Positions 25,428 to 34,599 are shown, counted from the first letter of the stretch. The stretch: DNA of 64,000 nt from CALBPI01 sp039821645 (GCA_039821645.1 JBCBNU010000002.1:66845-130844); one strand, 5' to 3'. The notes: generated from the letters alone by a model not told the origin. Numbers and translations are program-made.

Positions 25428-27641
25428 ATGGCCAACGACCTCACAGGCATCTTCGAGAGCATTACAGGTTCGTTTCCGGACCGACCCCCGCTCGTGCTGA
25501 TCGTCGATGACGAAGCAACGATCAGATTGATGACCCGACGTTTCCTCGAGCATGCCGGCTTCCTCGTCGTCGACGCTGACAATGCCGAAGCGGGTATGCG
25601 AAAGATAGAGCGCAATAAGCCGGATATCATCCTGCTGGACGTCGACATGCCTGGCATGAACGGTTTCGAGCTCACGGCCTGGATTCGACAACAACCAGGG
25701 CTGCGTTATACGCCGGTCGTCATGATTACCGGTCGCGAGGATCCGGAGTCGGTCAACGCCGCCTATGAGGTTGGCGCCACCGACTTCATTGTGAAACCTA
25801 TCAGCTGGTCGGTACTCTCGCACCGAGTCAGATACATTCTTCGCAGTTCGCAGACCCAGCTTGCGTTGCGAGAGTCACATTCTCGAGTCAAGGCGATCGT
25901 ACAGGCACTGCCCGACCGTTTGTTCCTTCTGAATGCTCGAAACCAGGTCATTGGCGACAACGCCTCACTCATCCAATACAACTCGACAGGCACTGACCAA
26001 TTGGCGCTGCGCACCGAATCTTGGGATGCACAAGAGCATATCTTGCGTCGAGAGATCGAGTCGTTTTGTACGCAACACACAGAAAAGGTGTTGGAGACCG
26101 GCGAGCCGATAGAGACCGCGATCTCACTCATGGATCGTAAAGGACGAAAACAACACTTTGAAATCCGACTGGGCAAACAGTCCGATCAAAACGTGCTCGC
26201 CGTCGTCCGCGATGTCACCGAACAGCGCGAAGCAACGGACCGCATTCACCAGCTGGCGTACTACGATCCGCTAACAGGACTGCCCAACCGGCAGTTCTTC
26301 TCCAGCGAGTTGCGTCACTGTATGGATCGCGCTCGTGCCAATGGATCGCGCTTCGCCCTGCTGTATATCGACCTCGATCACTTCAAGCGCATCAACGATA
26401 CACTCGGCCACACGACCGGGGATGAACTGCTCAAGATGGTTGCCCTGCGCTTGGAGCGATGCTTGCGCTCTGAAGACACGCTCTCACGCACGGACAAAGG
26501 CGGGCTTGCGGACAGCGGTAACGTCGCCAGACTCGGCGGCGATGAGTTTACGCTGCTCGTGAGAAACGAGAAGGCGGTCGAGAACATTGAAAGCGTTGCA
26601 TCACGCATCATCGAAACGCTGAAGGCACCGTTCGAATTCACAGGTCACGAGTTTGTGGTGACACCGAGCATCGGCATTGCGATTTATCCGAATGACGGCG
26701 AGGACGAAGAGACACTTCTGAAAACGGCTGACGTCGCGATGTACCAGGCGAAGCAGGCCGGGCGTTCGGGATTCTCTTTTTGCACGGAGACGACTTCGGT
26801 ACGCTCGTTGGAGCGACTCGACCTCGAAATCGATCTCAGGAGGGCACTTGAGCAGGGCCAGTTTGAGTTGCACTACCAACCCAAAGTCCGCGTCGGCGAC
26901 TGGCGCATCACCGGTGCAGAGGCACTGCTGCGATGGCAGCACCCGGAACGCGGATGGGTTTCCCCCGGAAAGATCATTCCGATTGCGGAAGATACCGGAC
27001 TCATCGTCCCGATCGGTCGCTGGATCATTCAGGAAGCCTGTCGTCAGATGGCAGTGTGGAAGCAAGCACGTATGCCCGCTATTCCCATCTCGGTCAACTT
27101 GTCGAGTCAGCAGTTCTGGCAGGACGATGTGGCCTCAGTGGTCGAAGCGGCACTCGGGACACACGAGTTGGATGCGGAGTCGCTGCAACTAGAGTTGACC
27201 GAAGGTGTGTTGATGCAGGATGTGCAACAGACTCGTGACGCGCTGCAGACCCTACGTGAAATTGGTATCTCGCTGGCCATCGACGACTTCGGCACCGGAT
27301 ACTCGTCGCTCGCCTATCTGCGACAGTTTCCGATCGATTCACTGAAGATCGATCGTTCTTTCGTCTGCGATATTCCTGACGAAGACGCTGTCGCTATCTG
27401 TAACGCGATCATCAGTATGGCCGGCAGCCTCAAGCTCAAGACTGTTGCCGAAGGCGTCGAGACCTACTCGCAACTCGAGTACCTGATGCGCCGCCGGTGC
27501 GACGAGATTCAGGGATACTACTTCTCCAAGCCCCTGCCTGCCGCCGAGATTGGCGAGCTACTGCGCGACACCAAACGCTTTGCTGCCATCGTACGCAACG
27601 ATCAAGCCGCGATGGTGGCTGCGAGAGCTTCGGCGATATAA
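25428..27641 (+). CDS. Response regulator with PAS, GGDEF and EAL domains
   Basis: Dual cyclic-di-GMP protein, 737 residues: receiver (20-140, Asp71 in LLDVDMPGMNG), PAS-like segment (about 150-265), GGDEF domain (about 275-455, motif at 370-374) and EAL domain (about 465-715). All usual EAL motifs are present: GAEALLRW, ELTEGV, DDFGTGYSSLAYLRQ, LKIDRSF, AEGVET, QGYYFSKPL. A 14-residue insert separates the I-site-like RSED from GGDEF. So both synthesis and hydrolysis are possible. The ATG at 25428 is one base after the upstream stop, so the gene sits in the same operon and its receiver is the obvious partner of the upstream Hpt domain. Its last 40 bases overlap the convergent aminotransferase gene. 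Confidence 0.93.
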   Translation: MANDLTGIFESITGSFPDRPPLVLIVDDEATIRLMTRRFLEHAGFLVVDADNAEAGMRKIERNKPDIILLDVDMPGMNGFELTAWIRQQPGLRYTPVVMITGREDPESVNAAYEVGATDFIVKPISWSVLSHRVRYILRSSQTQLALRESHSRVKAIVQALPDRLFLLNARNQVIGDNASLIQYNSTGTDQLALRTESWDAQEHILRREIESFCTQHTEKVLETGEPIETAISLMDRKGRKQHFEIRLGKQSDQNVLAVVRDVTEQREATDRIHQLAYYDPLTGLPNRQFFSSELRHCMDRARANGSRFALLYIDLDHFKRINDTLGHTTGDELLKMVALRLERCLRSEDTLSRTDKGGLADSGNVARLGGDEFTLLVRNEKAVENIESVASRIIETLKAPFEFTGHEFVVTPSIGIAIYPNDGEDEETLLKTADVAMYQAKQAGRSGFSFCTETTSVRSLERLDLEIDLRRALEQGQFELHYQPKVRVGDWRITGAEALLRWQHPERGWVSPGKIIPIAEDTGLIVPIGRWIIQEACRQMAVWKQARMPAIPISVNLSSQQFWQDDVASVVEAALGTHELDAESLQLELTEGVLMQDVQQTRDALQTLREIGISLAIDDFGTGYSSLAYLRQFPIDSLKIDRSFVCDIPDEDAVAICNAIISMAGSLKLKTVAEGVETYSQLEYLMRRRCDEIQGYYFSKPLPAAEIGELLRDTKRFAAIVRNDQAAMVAARASAI

Positions 27642-28795
27642 CCCACGCGACTGCCCGTCATTCCGGCCACGTTTACCCGGCTCGAGCCAACGATGTAGAC
27701 GTGCCAGTCCTCACGCAGCTTGCCGATCGTCGCTTTGTCGATGCCCAGCAGCGAGAACATGCCCGACTGCTCGGCCACAAATGCGAATCGCTCAGCCAGA
27801 CCGTGCGCTTCCAGCGCAGAGACAAAACCTCGGCGCTGCGCGGCCATTCTCTCGCGCATGGTTGCGAGCTCGTCCAGCCACGTATCGCGCAGTCCCTGAT
27901 CGGTGAGAATCGTCGCAACGATTCTTGCACCGTGATCAGGGGGCATCGAGATCATGGAACGCGTGATTTTCATTAAGTGCGTGCGAATCGCTTGGGCTTG
28001 CGAAGCGGTGGCGGTAATTGCGGTCAGCGCACCTGTGCGTTCGCGGTATAGCCCAAAATTCTTCGAGCAGGAACTCACGGCCAGCAGTTCCGGCACCTGC
28101 TCTGCAAGCATTCGTACGCCTTCGGCGTCTGCGTCGAGTCCGCGTCCAAACCCCTGATAGGCAGTATCAACAAACGGCAAAATATTGCGCTCTGCGCAAA
28201 TACTCGCCACCTGCCGCCAGAGACTCTGATCAAGGTCCGCGCCGGTCGGGTTATGGCAGCAGCCGTGCAACAAAATCACATCGCGTTCAGGTATCGCCCT
28301 GACATCCTCGAGGAAGCCTTCACCGTCCAACGTGCCCGTCGCACTGTCGTAATAACGCAGCGGTTCCAGATTCAGGCCCGTCGATGAAAGCAACGGCTGG
28401 TGGTTTGCCCAGGTCGGCGTTGTCACCCAGATCGTCGCATCGGGTCGCAAGCTGGCGATGAGCTCACCCGCTACCCGCAGACCACCCGAGCCGCCCGCTG
28501 TTTGCACGGTAGTCACTCGTCCGGCTACCAACGCAGAATGGCTATCACCGAGGAGCATACGCGTCATGCCGTCATTGAATGCATCCAGACCGGCGATGCC
28601 GACGTAGCTCTTCGTGCGCTGCGCCTCAAGAATGCGTTGCTCGGCGCCAGTGACCGCCTGCAATACCGGTGTGGCGCCTGCGTCATCTTGGTAGACACCA
28701 ACACCGAGATCGACTTTTTTGTCCGAGGCGTCGGCCCGATAGGCCGCCATCAAGGCAAGAATCGGATCACCGGGCAAAGGGGAAACATCGAACAT
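27602..28795 (-). CDS. Aromatic amino acid / aspartate aminotransferase (class I, PLP)
   Basis: Transfers the amino group between aspartate or aromatic amino acids and 2-oxoglutarate. Length 397 residues, the size of AspC/TyrB. Family marks: LGVGVYQDDAGATPVL at the N-terminus, YVGIAGL, HGCCHNPTGAD (Asn/Pro/Thr near the PLP ring), DTAYQGFG and the Schiff-base Lys245 in SCSKNFGLYRER. The usual substrate arginine lies in SRVNVAGM. The Trp usual in AspC GGTG..R region reads GGSGGLRVAG, normal for the family. It could be tyrB or aspC; sequence alone does not separate them. Minus strand, 90 bases before fnr, apparently independent of it. Confidence 0.9.
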   Translation of the reverse strand: MFDVSPLPGDPILALMAAYRADASDKKVDLGVGVYQDDAGATPVLQAVTGAEQRILEAQRTKSYVGIAGLDAFNDGMTRMLLGDSHSALVAGRVTTVQTAGGSGGLRVAGELIASLRPDATIWVTTPTWANHQPLLSSTGLNLEPLRYYDSATGTLDGEGFLEDVRAIPERDVILLHGCCHNPTGADLDQSLWRQVASICAERNILPFVDTAYQGFGRGLDADAEGVRMLAEQVPELLAVSSCSKNFGLYRERTGALTAITATASQAQAIRTHLMKITRSMISMPPDHGARIVATILTDQGLRDTWLDELATMRERMAAQRRGFVSALEAHGLAERFAFVAEQSGMFSLLGIDKATIGKLREDWHVYIVGSSRVNVAGMTGSRVGYIAEALAATIAA

Positions 28796-28885
28796 CGGGA
28801 CACTCCTAAAAAGACGTGCCCATAGTAACGACAGCGCGAGCTGAGTTCACCGATTGTTGGGCGTGATTCGCTCACGCCGACCGAC

Positions 28886-29617
28886 TCAAGCGGTAAGAAT
28901 ACTCTCCGCCATACTCTCGAGTGAGGCGCGATCGGTGATCACGATATGTTTGCGTCGCACAGTGAGCACACCTGCCGAGCGGAGCCGACTGAAAACGCGA
29001 CTCACCGTTTCGGTCGCAAGCCCAAGATGATTGCCGATATCACCGCGCGACATCGCCAACTCAAACTGATCGCCGTCCCAACCTCGCGAAGCCAGGCGCG
29101 CCGAGATATCGACGATGAAAGCCGCGATCCGCTCCTCCGCTGAGAACTCTCCTGCGTGCAACTGCTGTGCTGCAAGCTGGCCCGAAAACAATCGGAACAG
29201 TTGCTGCTGAAGCCCGGACGCGCAGCAGGATAACTCTAGAAGCTGGCGATAATCGATGGCGCAGGTAGCTCCTTTTTGCAGAGCCACTGTGCTGTCCTGA
29301 TATACGCCCATACTGACGGCATCCAGGCCAATGAGCTCGCCAGGAAAATGGAAACGACGTACCTGCTCTCGACCTTCGCGGTCGACCCGGTAACTCTTGA
29401 AGCAACCCGATCGAACCGCCATGACACCTTTGAAGGCATCACCCCGGCGAGCGACGTACTCTCCGGAATCGACCGAGCCATCGACGTGGAGTAACTCATC
29501 GAGCTTCCTCAACGTCTCTTCATCGGATCCTGCAGCCAGACAAAACTGGCCCACCTGACAGTCGCTGCACCTCGCTTCGGCGACCTGTCCGCGCAATATC
29601 GGTGTCGTGGTCCCCAT
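28886..29617 (-). CDS. fnr: Oxygen-sensing transcription regulator Fnr/Anr
   Basis: Crp/Fnr family regulator with an oxygen-labile [4Fe-4S] cluster. Length 243 residues. Cys17, Cys20 and Cys26 (CSDCQVGQFC) plus Cys119 (GATCAID) match the four ligands of E. coli FNR in spacing. Cyclic-nucleotide-type fold in the middle; C-terminal helix-turn-helix SRGDIGNHLGLATETVSRVF with the DNA-contacting E..SR. It follows the HemN-like gene by 22 bases on the same strand and lies near ccoNOQP, which FNR/ANR proteins often regulate. An FNR-like box is present at 31111. Confidence 0.94.
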   Translation of the reverse strand: MGTTTPILRGQVAEARCSDCQVGQFCLAAGSDEETLRKLDELLHVDGSVDSGEYVARRGDAFKGVMAVRSGCFKSYRVDREGREQVRRFHFPGELIGLDAVSMGVYQDSTVALQKGATCAIDYRQLLELSCCASGLQQQLFRLFSGQLAAQQLHAGEFSAEERIAAFIVDISARLASRGWDGDQFELAMSRGDIGNHLGLATETVSRVFSRLRSAGVLTVRRKHIVITDRASLESMAESILTA

Positions 29618-29639
29618 AACCTGATCCCGTCTGCGTGTG

Positions 29640-31049
29640 TCAGGTGAGAGTAACAGAACCGGTGTTTGAGTGCAGTGACACTAGAGCCCTGTCTTGTAAC
29701 GATTTTTCGAACGTTTCAACGATACGCCCGAGGCTTTTTCGACCTCGCTCAGTTACTGTCAAAGTGTGCTGGTCAAATGTCAAAATATCGTCCACGACGA
29801 GAGGCTGGATGTACGATCCGAGCGCATCGATATATCGGTTAAAAGGTATATCAAATGAGACAGACCAGTCTCGCTCGCGACAGACGCCGTCGCACAACAT
29901 GCGCTCCACGATGAATCTTGCTCGCTCGGTGGCGATATCCGCGCAGTATCCGGCTTCTATCGCCAAGCCTCCGCGCTGAGTATTGCGCATATAAGCATCG
30001 ATATCCTCGGGCGCTCGGAACAGGAAGTCTTCGATTGACGAGGTTGCACCCGCACCGAAGCCGAGCGTATCCGCGCCGGCGCCGATCATATAACCCATCA
30101 AGCCACGCTGCAGCTGGCCTTGCTGTTTGGCCCGATGCATGACACTGCCCGTGAGTGTGAAATGTCCAAGGCCAATGTGCTCGTACCCTGACAGCAACAG
30201 TCGCTCCGTCATAACAGCTTCCATTTCGTCGACCTTTTCGATCTCGGGAAGCAGTGTTCTCGGAATCAAACGCTGCGAGGCATGTAATCCCGGGCGGTGC
30301 TGATAGCGCTCAGCAACAATGTTGTCCGGCCCAAGGTCCGCCAGCCAATCGATGTCGCTCTTTAGACCTTCGACGGTTTGCATTGGCAGGCCATAGCGAG
30401 TTGCAAGCGTCACATCGCGGAAGCTCGTGCGCCGCGCCGCCATCATCAGGGTGGCAAGATTCTCAGCCGATTGTTCGCGATTGATGCTGGTCTGGACCGT
30501 TTGGCTCATTGCCGGCACCCACGTGCGCATCGCGTTGATGCCCAGCATTGAGAGCTGCGCCACGTACTGCGAAGTTGCCGTTCGGGCATCGACCTCCACC
30601 ATGAAATACCGGCTATTGGAGCCCGACACCGAAAAATTCTGCGCGATCTCGGTCATGATTCGACCCAGGGACGTGATCCCAAGATAGGCAGGGGAGCCGC
30701 CAACAAACCACAATTGCTCAGCAAGCCGGTCCCCGTCGATCAGCTCACTCTTTGAACGGATTTCTTTGCACAGGGCGTCCACGTAGGCCGCCATCAGCCT
30801 GCCGTTGCGCGTCACTTTCTTAAGGCGCGAGCAGTGATAGCACAGCGAGGCGCAGAACGGCAGCTGCACGGCCAGCGACAGTCGAGCCGGAATCAGCTGC
30901 TCATTCGCAGCCAACATCGCATCGCGAAATTCCATCTCTCCGATATCGTAGTCGAACTGCGTCGGCTCGGCGGTAATGCCAAGTGGCGGCATCTCTACAC
31001 CGAATCTTTGAAGTAGACGGGGAATGTCCCCGGTTTTCTCTTTATCCAT
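29640..31049 (-). CDS. HemN-like radical SAM protein (divergent coproporphyrinogen III dehydrogenase homologue)
   Basis: Radical SAM protein of 469 residues, colinear with HemN, the anaerobic coproporphyrinogen III dehydrogenase of haem synthesis. The cluster motif Cys66-x3-Cys70-x2-Cys73 (CASLCYHC) is kept, as are EVDAR and RYGLPMQT. Several positions conserved in HemN differ: the YVHIPFC tyrosine is Ala (AVQLPFC), GGGTPTYL is VGGSPAYL, SMGVQDF is RTWVPAMS, and the Asp of DLIYGLP appears to be Ala. It may be a paralogue with altered substrate or activity, as for HemW-like proteins (inference). First of a pair with fnr, facing ccoN across an FNR box. Confidence 0.8.
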   Translation of the reverse strand: MDKEKTGDIPRLLQRFGVEMPPLGITAEPTQFDYDIGEMEFRDAMLAANEQLIPARLSLAVQLPFCASLCYHCSRLKKVTRNGRLMAAYVDALCKEIRSKSELIDGDRLAEQLWFVGGSPAYLGITSLGRIMTEIAQNFSVSGSNSRYFMVEVDARTATSQYVAQLSMLGINAMRTWVPAMSQTVQTSINREQSAENLATLMMAARRTSFRDVTLATRYGLPMQTVEGLKSDIDWLADLGPDNIVAERYQHRPGLHASQRLIPRTLLPEIEKVDEMEAVMTERLLLSGYEHIGLGHFTLTGSVMHRAKQQGQLQRGLMGYMIGAGADTLGFGAGATSSIEDFLFRAPEDIDAYMRNTQRGGLAIEAGYCADIATERARFIVERMLCDGVCRERDWSVSFDIPFNRYIDALGSYIQPLVVDDILTFDQHTLTVTERGRKSLGRIVETFEKSLQDRALVSLHSNTGSVTLT

Positions 31050-31110
31050 TGGGTCTCACCCGGACGAGATTTTGTGCAGCTCACCCTACCAGCACGATCC
31101 AGCGATGAAA

Positions 31111-31124
31111 TTGACCCAGGTCAT
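31111..31124. promoter_or_regulatory. FNR/ANR-like box between the hemN-like gene and ccoN
   Basis: TTGAC-CCAG-GTCAT, nine of ten to TTGAY-N4-RTCAA. Centred at 31117.5. A -10-like TAATCT at 31147-31152 puts a ccoN start site near 31159, which places the box at about -41.5, the class II FNR position. It could also serve the divergent hemN-fnr pair. Confidence 0.65.
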
Positions 31125-31212
31125 TTTCGCACCTGACCTTGCAAATTAATCTATCCCGCAACGCTGGCGAGAGTCCGCGTCATAACAAACCAAGATTCAC
31201 GGGACATACACC

Positions 31213-32628
31213 ATGCAAAATGCAGCGACTTATAACGACACAGTCGTGCGACAGTTTGCGCTAGCGACGATTCTGTGGGGGGTCGTCGGGATGCTGGTCG
31301 GCGTTATCATCGCCGCCCAGCTCATCTGGCCGAGCTTAAGCTTTGACCTGCCTTTCCTGACCTACAGTCGGTTACGACCGCTTCATACCAACGCGGTTAT
31401 CTTCGCGTTCGGCGGTTGCGCCTTGTTCTCCACCGCCTATTACGTAGTGCAGCGAACCTGCCATACGCGCCTTGCGTTCGACAAGCTCGCGAGTTTTACA
31501 TTCTGGGGTTGGCAGACAGTGATTTTGCTCGCAGCGATCACGCTCCCACTCGGAATTTCCCAAGGTAAGGAGTATGCAGAGCTGGAATGGCCCATCGATA
31601 TCCTGATCGCCATTGTCTGGGTGAGTTTTGCCGTCGTGTTTTTCGGCACGATCGCCAAACGCAACGTGAAGCACGTCTACGTCGCAAACTGGTTTTACGC
31701 GGCGTTCATTCTGACGGTAGCCATTTTGCATATCTTCAACAACCTCGCGATCCCCGTATCGCTCACAAAGTCGTACCCCATCTACAGCGGTGTTGTCGAT
31801 GCGATGATGCAATGGTGGTATGGCCATAACGCTGTCGGATTCTTCCTGACCGCGGGCTTCCTCGGCATGATGTATTACTTCGTGCCGAAGCAGGCCAATC
31901 GCCCGATCTACTCCTACCGCCTCTCGGTAGTCCACTTCTGGGCGCTGATCGCGATCTACATGTGGGCTGGCCCGCATCATTTGCATTACACATCATTACC
32001 TGACTGGGCACAGTCTCTCGGCATGGTGTTCTCGCTGATCCTCTTGGCACCTTCATGGGGCGGCATGATCAACGGCATCATGACCCTGTCCGGTGCATGG
32101 GACAAATTGCGTAGCGACCCCGTGCTGAAGTTCATGATCGTGGCGCTGTCTTTCTACGGCATGTCGACTTTCGAAGGTCCGATGATGTCGATCAAGACCG
32201 TCAATGCGCTCTCGCATTACACCGACTGGACGATCGGCCACGTGCATTCCGGCGCGCTTGGCTGGGTCGCGATGATGACGATCGGCTCGATGTACTGTCT
32301 GATCCCACGCCTCTATGGTCTTGAGAAAATGTATTCAACACGTTTGATCAACGTGCATTTCTGGATGGCGACGATCGGCGTTGTGCTGTACGCCGCGTCC
32401 ATGTGGGTATCCGGGATTGCCCAGGGCCTGATGTGGCGTGCGATCAATGAGGACGGCACGTTGACGTACAGCTTTATCGAGTCGTTGAAGTTCACCTACC
32501 CGTACTACGGCATTCGACTGTTAGGTGGATTCATATTCTTCGCAAGCATGTTGATCATGGTCTACAACGTCTACCGGACGATTCCGAAACGCGCACCGGC
32601 AGCGGCGCCAGTCGCCCAACCGGCTTAA
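31213..32628 (+). CDS. ccoN: cbb3-type cytochrome c oxidase subunit I
   Basis: Catalytic subunit of the high-affinity cbb3 oxidase, inner membrane, about 12 transmembrane helices. Length 471 residues. Conserved haem and copper histidines are in RPLHTNAVIFAFGG, WWYGHNAVGFFLTAG and MWAGPHHLHYTSLPDW, and a late histidine in TIGHVHSGALGW. The first gene of a tight ccoNOQP cluster with ccoO ten bases on. An FNR-like box lies 89 bases upstream. Confidence 0.97.
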   Translation: MQNAATYNDTVVRQFALATILWGVVGMLVGVIIAAQLIWPSLSFDLPFLTYSRLRPLHTNAVIFAFGGCALFSTAYYVVQRTCHTRLAFDKLASFTFWGWQTVILLAAITLPLGISQGKEYAELEWPIDILIAIVWVSFAVVFFGTIAKRNVKHVYVANWFYAAFILTVAILHIFNNLAIPVSLTKSYPIYSGVVDAMMQWWYGHNAVGFFLTAGFLGMMYYFVPKQANRPIYSYRLSVVHFWALIAIYMWAGPHHLHYTSLPDWAQSLGMVFSLILLAPSWGGMINGIMTLSGAWDKLRSDPVLKFMIVALSFYGMSTFEGPMMSIKTVNALSHYTDWTIGHVHSGALGWVAMMTIGSMYCLIPRLYGLEKMYSTRLINVHFWMATIGVVLYAASMWVSGIAQGLMWRAINEDGTLTYSFIESLKFTYPYYGIRLLGGFIFFASMLIMVYNVYRTIPKRAPAAAPVAQPA

Positions 32629-32638
32629 GGAGCGCAAT

Positions 32639-33244
32639 ATGAAACATGAAGCATTAGAAAAGAATGTCCGGCTGATGAGCGTATTGATCATTCTCGTGAT
32701 CTCCATCGGCGGACTTGTGGAAATCGTCCCGTTGATGGCAAGCGGCGCGGGCACACAGCCCATCGAGGGTGTGAAGCCCTACCCTGCGCTGCAACTCGCC
32801 GGTCGCGACATCTACATCCGGGAGGGTTGCTATGGCTGCCACTCGCAGCAAGTCCGACCTTTCCGTTCGGAGACAGAGCGCTACGGACCCTACTCGGTGG
32901 CCGGCGAATCAGTTTACGACCGACCGTTCCAGTTCGGCTCAAAACGCACCGGACCAGACCTCGCAAGAGTGGGCGGGCGCTACAGTGACGAGTGGCATCG
33001 CCTGCATCTAATCAAACCGCAGGAGCTCGTGCCCGAATCGAACATGCCAGCTTATCCGTGGCTATCGGACACGCTGGTCGATGGCGACCTCGTTACCGGC
33101 AAGATGCGCGCTTTGCAGATGCTCGGTGATCCTTACAGCGATGAAGAGGTCGCGGCTGCCTTCAAGGCAGTGCAGGGCAAAACCGAAATGGACGCGCTGA
33201 TCGCCTATTTGCAGGGACTGGGCCTGGCCCGGAGAGCGAGGTAG
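32639..33244 (+). CDS. ccoO: cbb3-type cytochrome c oxidase subunit II
   Basis: Monohaem cytochrome c subunit, 201 residues, anchored by one N-terminal helix (SVLIILVISIGGLVEIVPLM). Haem motif CYGCH in REGCYGCHSQQVRPFRSE, a family signature, and axial Met in ESNMPAYPWL. Lies ten bases after ccoN and two before ccoQ. Confidence 0.97.
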   Translation: MKHEALEKNVRLMSVLIILVISIGGLVEIVPLMASGAGTQPIEGVKPYPALQLAGRDIYIREGCYGCHSQQVRPFRSETERYGPYSVAGESVYDRPFQFGSKRTGPDLARVGGRYSDEWHRLHLIKPQELVPESNMPAYPWLSDTLVDGDLVTGKMRALQMLGDPYSDEEVAAAFKAVQGKTEMDALIAYLQGLGLARRAR

Positions 33245-33246
33245 TC

Positions 33247-33411
33247 ATGGAGCTGAGTCTGTTACGCGGCCTGATTACGGCACTTGTTTTCGTTCTGTTC
33301 ATTCTGCTGACGATCTGGGCCTACAGCCGAGGTCGTTCACAGGAATTCGAAGCAGCATCACAGTTGCCGCTGCAGGATGATCCAAAACCCGCCGAGGGAG
33401 AACTGCCATGA
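33247..33411 (+). CDS. ccoQ: cbb3-type oxidase subunit CcoQ
   Basis: Single-helix subunit thought to stabilise the complex. 54 residues: MELSLLRGLITALVFVLFIL opens the membrane helix, followed by YSRGRSQEFEAASQLPL and an acidic tail. Too short for standard ORF thresholds. It begins three bases after ccoO, and its stop overlaps the ccoP start (ATGA). Confidence 0.92.
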   Translation: MELSLLRGLITALVFVLFILLTIWAYSRGRSQEFEAASQLPLQDDPKPAEGELP

Positions 33412-34325
33412 GTGATTCGTGGAGCATTTATGTCATTGTCGGTACGGTCGCGACGTTCATCGCCACGTTCTGGCTGATCGCATGGACCGGCCGTCAGGGC
33501 CCCGAACCCACCGAAGAAGACAACACAACAGGCCATCAATGGGATGGACTCGTCGAGCGCAACGAGCCGCTGCCGAGATGGTGGCTTGGGCTGTTCGTCA
33601 TCACGTTGATTTTCGGCGGCGGCTACCTGGTGGTGTTCCCGGGCCTCGGCAATATCGCGGGCACAGCGGAGTGGTCTCAGCACGCGCAGTACGACGCGGA
33701 GATCGCCGAAGCCGAAGCCGCTTATGCACCAATATTCGCGGCATTCCGGGACCTCGATGTAGGGACACTGGTACAACACGATGAAGCGTTGAGTACCGGT
33801 AAGAGCCTATACTCGAACTACTGCACCCAGTGCCATGGATCGCTCGGTTACGGGGCGGCCGGTTTCCCGAATCTGACCGATAGCGACTCGCTGTACGGAT
33901 CGAGCTTCGGCGATATCGAGCGCAGCATCCTGCAGGGTCGTAACGGCATGATACCGGCGATGGGCAGTGTACTCGGCACTGACGAGGCAATCGACGGAAT
34001 GGTCGCCTATGTACGCAGTCTCTCTACAGGAGCCGACACCACTTCCGAGTCGCATACGCAATACACGGCGACTTGCTCGGCTTGCCACGGCCCGAACGGC
34101 GAAGGCAGCACGTTGGTCGGCGCACCGCGCCTCAACGACGATGTGTGGCTGTACGGCAGTAGTGCAGCGGCAGTTCGCAAGACCATCGTTGAAGGTCGAC
34201 AAGGTCGGATGCCGTCACACGCAGCGCTGCTGGGCGAAGATCGCGTCCGGCTGATTGCGGCCTACGTCTACAGTCTGTCCGCCAGCGATTTAGGCGATGG
34301 TAGCGACCTCTATGGCGACGACTGA
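33408..34325 (+). CDS. ccoP: cbb3-type oxidase diheme cytochrome subunit III
   Basis: Membrane-anchored dihaem cytochrome c that passes electrons to CcoO, 305 residues. N-terminal helices 1-2 (WSIYVIVGTVATFIATFWLI and WWLGLFVITLIFGGGYLVVF), then a CcoP linker with WDGLVERNEPLPRWW, then two haem domains: CTQCHG (about 141) and CSACHG (about 225), each with a distal Met (NGMIPAMG and GRMPSHAA). It overlaps the next small gene by 14 bases. Confidence 0.96.
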   Translation: MSDSWSIYVIVGTVATFIATFWLIAWTGRQGPEPTEEDNTTGHQWDGLVERNEPLPRWWLGLFVITLIFGGGYLVVFPGLGNIAGTAEWSQHAQYDAEIAEAEAAYAPIFAAFRDLDVGTLVQHDEALSTGKSLYSNYCTQCHGSLGYGAAGFPNLTDSDSLYGSSFGDIERSILQGRNGMIPAMGSVLGTDEAIDGMVAYVRSLSTGADTTSESHTQYTATCSACHGPNGEGSTLVGAPRLNDDVWLYGSSAAAVRKTIVEGRQGRMPSHAALLGEDRVRLIAAYVYSLSASDLGDGSDLYGDD

Positions 34326-34599
34326 TCCAGACGCGCTGACTCGTGGTCCCGGGGCCAAGGCATGGCCCCGGGCAACACAAAAGCGCGCCGTTCTTGTCTG
34401 GATCTCATTCCTGGTAGCCGCTGTCATGAGTCTTCTGTTCTTCGGTGTGTTTGACCCTGAACGCCTGCTGGAGACCGCTGCGCTGGAGTTGGGTGAGGGT
34501 CGCGAAACCGGCTATGCGCTCATGTTCTTTTTCTTTTGGTTAGGCGCCGCAGTCGCGGGCTGGTTAACGCTGCGTCTGACTCGGCGCCAGCGCCCCTGA
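34312..34599 (+). CDS. Small two-helix membrane protein in the cco cluster, unknown function
   Basis: 95 residues, start MATTDPDALTRG, two hydrophobic segments (AVLVWISFLVAAVMSLLFFG and YALMFFFFWLGAAVAGWLTL) and a basic tail RLTRRQRP. No homologue recognised. It overlaps the ccoP end by 14 bases and is followed by ccoG after eight bases, so it is cotranscribed with the oxidase. Possibly an assembly or stabilising component (inference). The start is judged from the overlap; an in-frame codon five triplets upstream is also open. Confidence 0.65.
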   Translation: MATTDPDALTRGPGAKAWPRATQKRAVLVWISFLVAAVMSLLFFGVFDPERLLETAALELGEGRETGYALMFFFFWLGAAVAGWLTLRLTRRQRP

